A model generated the notes under the pieces. That model saw only the letters and a program-made list of their open reading frames with translations, was not told where the DNA came from and made no database searches. 34,273 nucleotides of DNA from an uncultured Mycolicibacterium sp. (GTDB lineage Bacteria > Actinomycetota > Actinomycetes > Mycobacteriales > Mycobacteriaceae): NCBI GenBank assembly GCA_945957405.1, contig CAMFLL010000036.1:1-34273 (forward strand), in the 5' to 3' direction. Positions 33,716 to 34,273 of the stretch are shown piece after piece. How positions within the stretch are numbered: position 1 is the first letter of the stretch; each line of letters starts with the position of its first letter. The translations under genes and the position numbers were made by a program.

Positions 33716-33735
33716 CTTACTTAACGGTCGGTAAG
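33716..33735. promoter_or_regulatory. TetR-type operator 1
   Basis: CTTACTTAACGGTCGGTAAG lies just downstream of the monooxygenase -10 box and next to its ribosome site. It differs from operator 2 at one base. The outer CTTAC/GTAAG ends form an inverted repeat, as expected for a TetR dimer. Likely repression of the monooxygenase gene. Confidence 0.8.
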
Positions 33736-33749
33736 TCACTATAGCGGAG

Positions 33750-33769
33750 CTTACCTAACGGTCGGTAAG
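33750..33769. promoter_or_regulatory. TetR-type operator 2
   Basis: CTTACCTAACGGTCGGTAAG, with inverted CTTACC/GGTAAG ends, lies immediately upstream of the TAGGGT -10 box (33771-33776) of the TetR gene. Binding here would block the regulator's own promoter, giving autoregulation together with control through operator 1, 34 bp away. Confidence 0.82.
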
Positions 33770-33770
33770 C

Positions 33771-33776
33771 TAGGGT
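33771..33776 (+). promoter_or_regulatory. -10 box of the TetR gene, apparently leaderless
   Basis: TAGGGT ends 6 bases before the GTG at 33783, so transcription would begin at or next to the start codon. No ribosome site fits between. Leaderless transcripts are common in mycobacteria. Confidence 0.6.
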
Positions 33777-33782
33777 GGCTAC

Positions 33783-34273
33783 GTGACCGGCCCGCAGGCA
33801 GACACTCGCCAGCGCATCCAGGCGGTGGCCCGCGAACTCTTCACGCAGAAGGGGGTGCAGCGGACCAGCCTGCAGGACATCGCGACCCGGCTGGGAATCA
33901 CCAAGCCCGCGCTGTACTACCACTTCAAGTCACGGGAAGAGCTGGTACGCAGCATCCTGCAGCCGTTGATCGACGAGGGCGAGCGGTACGTCGCCGATCA
34001 GGAGCGACGCGGTGACGCGACGCCGCGCGAGTTGCTCGAGGGCTATTTCGATTTCCATTTCCGCCACCGCGCCGACCTCGTCCTGGTGGTCGCGGAGCTG
34101 ACGACGCTGGCCGATCTGGGCCTCATCGACAAGCTCCTGGCGTGGCGGGAGCGTCTCGCCAGATTGGTGTGGGGGCCGGACCCCAGCCTGGAGCAGTCCG
34201 TTCGGGCGGTCATCGCGTTCGGTGGACTGCAGGACTGTTGTCTGCAGTTTCCCGATGTGGGCAGCGACGAACT
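33783..34273 (+). CDS. TetR-family transcriptional regulator (3' partial)
   Basis: The frame runs from GTG 33783 off the window end (163 codons visible). The N-terminal helix-turn-helix is clear: TRQRIQAVARELFTQKG, then TSLQDIATRLGITKPALYYHFKSREEL (29-55), ending in the usual YYHF-K-S-R-E-E-L recognition region. The ligand domain begins with a helix carrying LLEGYFDFHFRHRADLVLV. It is transcribed away from the FAD monooxygenase gene over two 20-bp operators, so it probably represses both that gene and itself. The inducing ligand is unknown. Confidence 0.93.
   Translation, partial: MTGPQADTRQRIQAVARELFTQKGVQRTSLQDIATRLGITKPALYYHFKSREELVRSILQPLIDEGERYVADQERRGDATPRELLEGYFDFHFRHRADLVLVVAELTTLADLGLIDKLLAWRERLARLVWGPDPSLEQSVRAVIAFGGLQDCCLQFPDVGSDE

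Noticed and set aside
1..34273. Mobile elements, CRISPR arrays, tRNA or rRNA genes
   Set aside because: No transposase, integrase, spaced repeat array or RNA-gene signature was recognised. The only repeats are short promoter-associated ones and the paralogous cassettes.

Overview
The window is high-GC DNA that is almost entirely coding, with many GTG/TTG starts, tightly overlapping genes, TAGGGT-type -10 boxes and one apparently leaderless gene. This points to an actinobacterium, most likely a fast-growing environmental mycobacterium (Mycolicibacterium) or a close relative; that is inference from style, not a database match. No rRNA, tRNA, CRISPR, insertion sequence or phage gene was seen, and no gene-free stretch exceeds about 190 bases.

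Layout. (1) 1-3170, +: the large molybdopterin subunit (5' end cut by the window) and the FAD subunit of a xanthine-dehydrogenase-type hydroxylase. (2) 3173-6869, -: a probable four-gene operon read as MmgE/PrpD protein, IclR regulator, Asp/Glu/hydantoin racemase-like protein and a small alpha-beta-barrel protein. (3) 7027-15829, +: a catabolic gene train diverging from block 2: UbiD-type decarboxylase, 54-residue zinc ribbon, acyl-CoA dehydrogenase, ADP-forming acyl-CoA synthetase, SCP2-like protein, alpha/beta hydrolase, aldehyde dehydrogenase and luciferase-like oxidoreductase. (4) 15963-22264, +: cassette A, with lipoprotein binding protein, ABC ATPase, MmgE/PrpD, SDR and fused two-domain permease. 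(5) 22452-30191, +: cassette B, with the same order plus an extra MmgE/PrpD gene before the permease. It is followed without a gap by an enoyl-CoA hydratase and a long 3-hydroxyacyl-CoA dehydrogenase (30188-32535). (6) 32478-34273: a FAD monooxygenase (-) diverging from a TetR regulator (+, cut by the window end) across two near-identical 20-bp operators.

Taken together, this reads as a locus for uptake and breakdown of one or a few related organic acids. Two paralogous ABC importers bring in substrate. MmgE/PrpD and SDR enzymes encoded between the transporter genes probably act on it. Hydroxylation (Mo enzyme), decarboxylation (UbiD), oxygenation (LLM or FAD enzyme), hydrolysis, aldehyde oxidation, CoA activation and beta-oxidation follow. 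The substrate cannot be read from sequence; a cyclic or polycarboxylic acid is the best guess.

The most unusual points are: the duplicated transporter-MmgE/PrpD-SDR cassette; two SDRs that share the same loss of the catalytic Ser and Tyr; a UbiD with an altered Arg/Glu set next to a tiny zinc ribbon; a racemase-fold protein without either catalytic cysteine; and a palindromic site found upstream of both cassettes.
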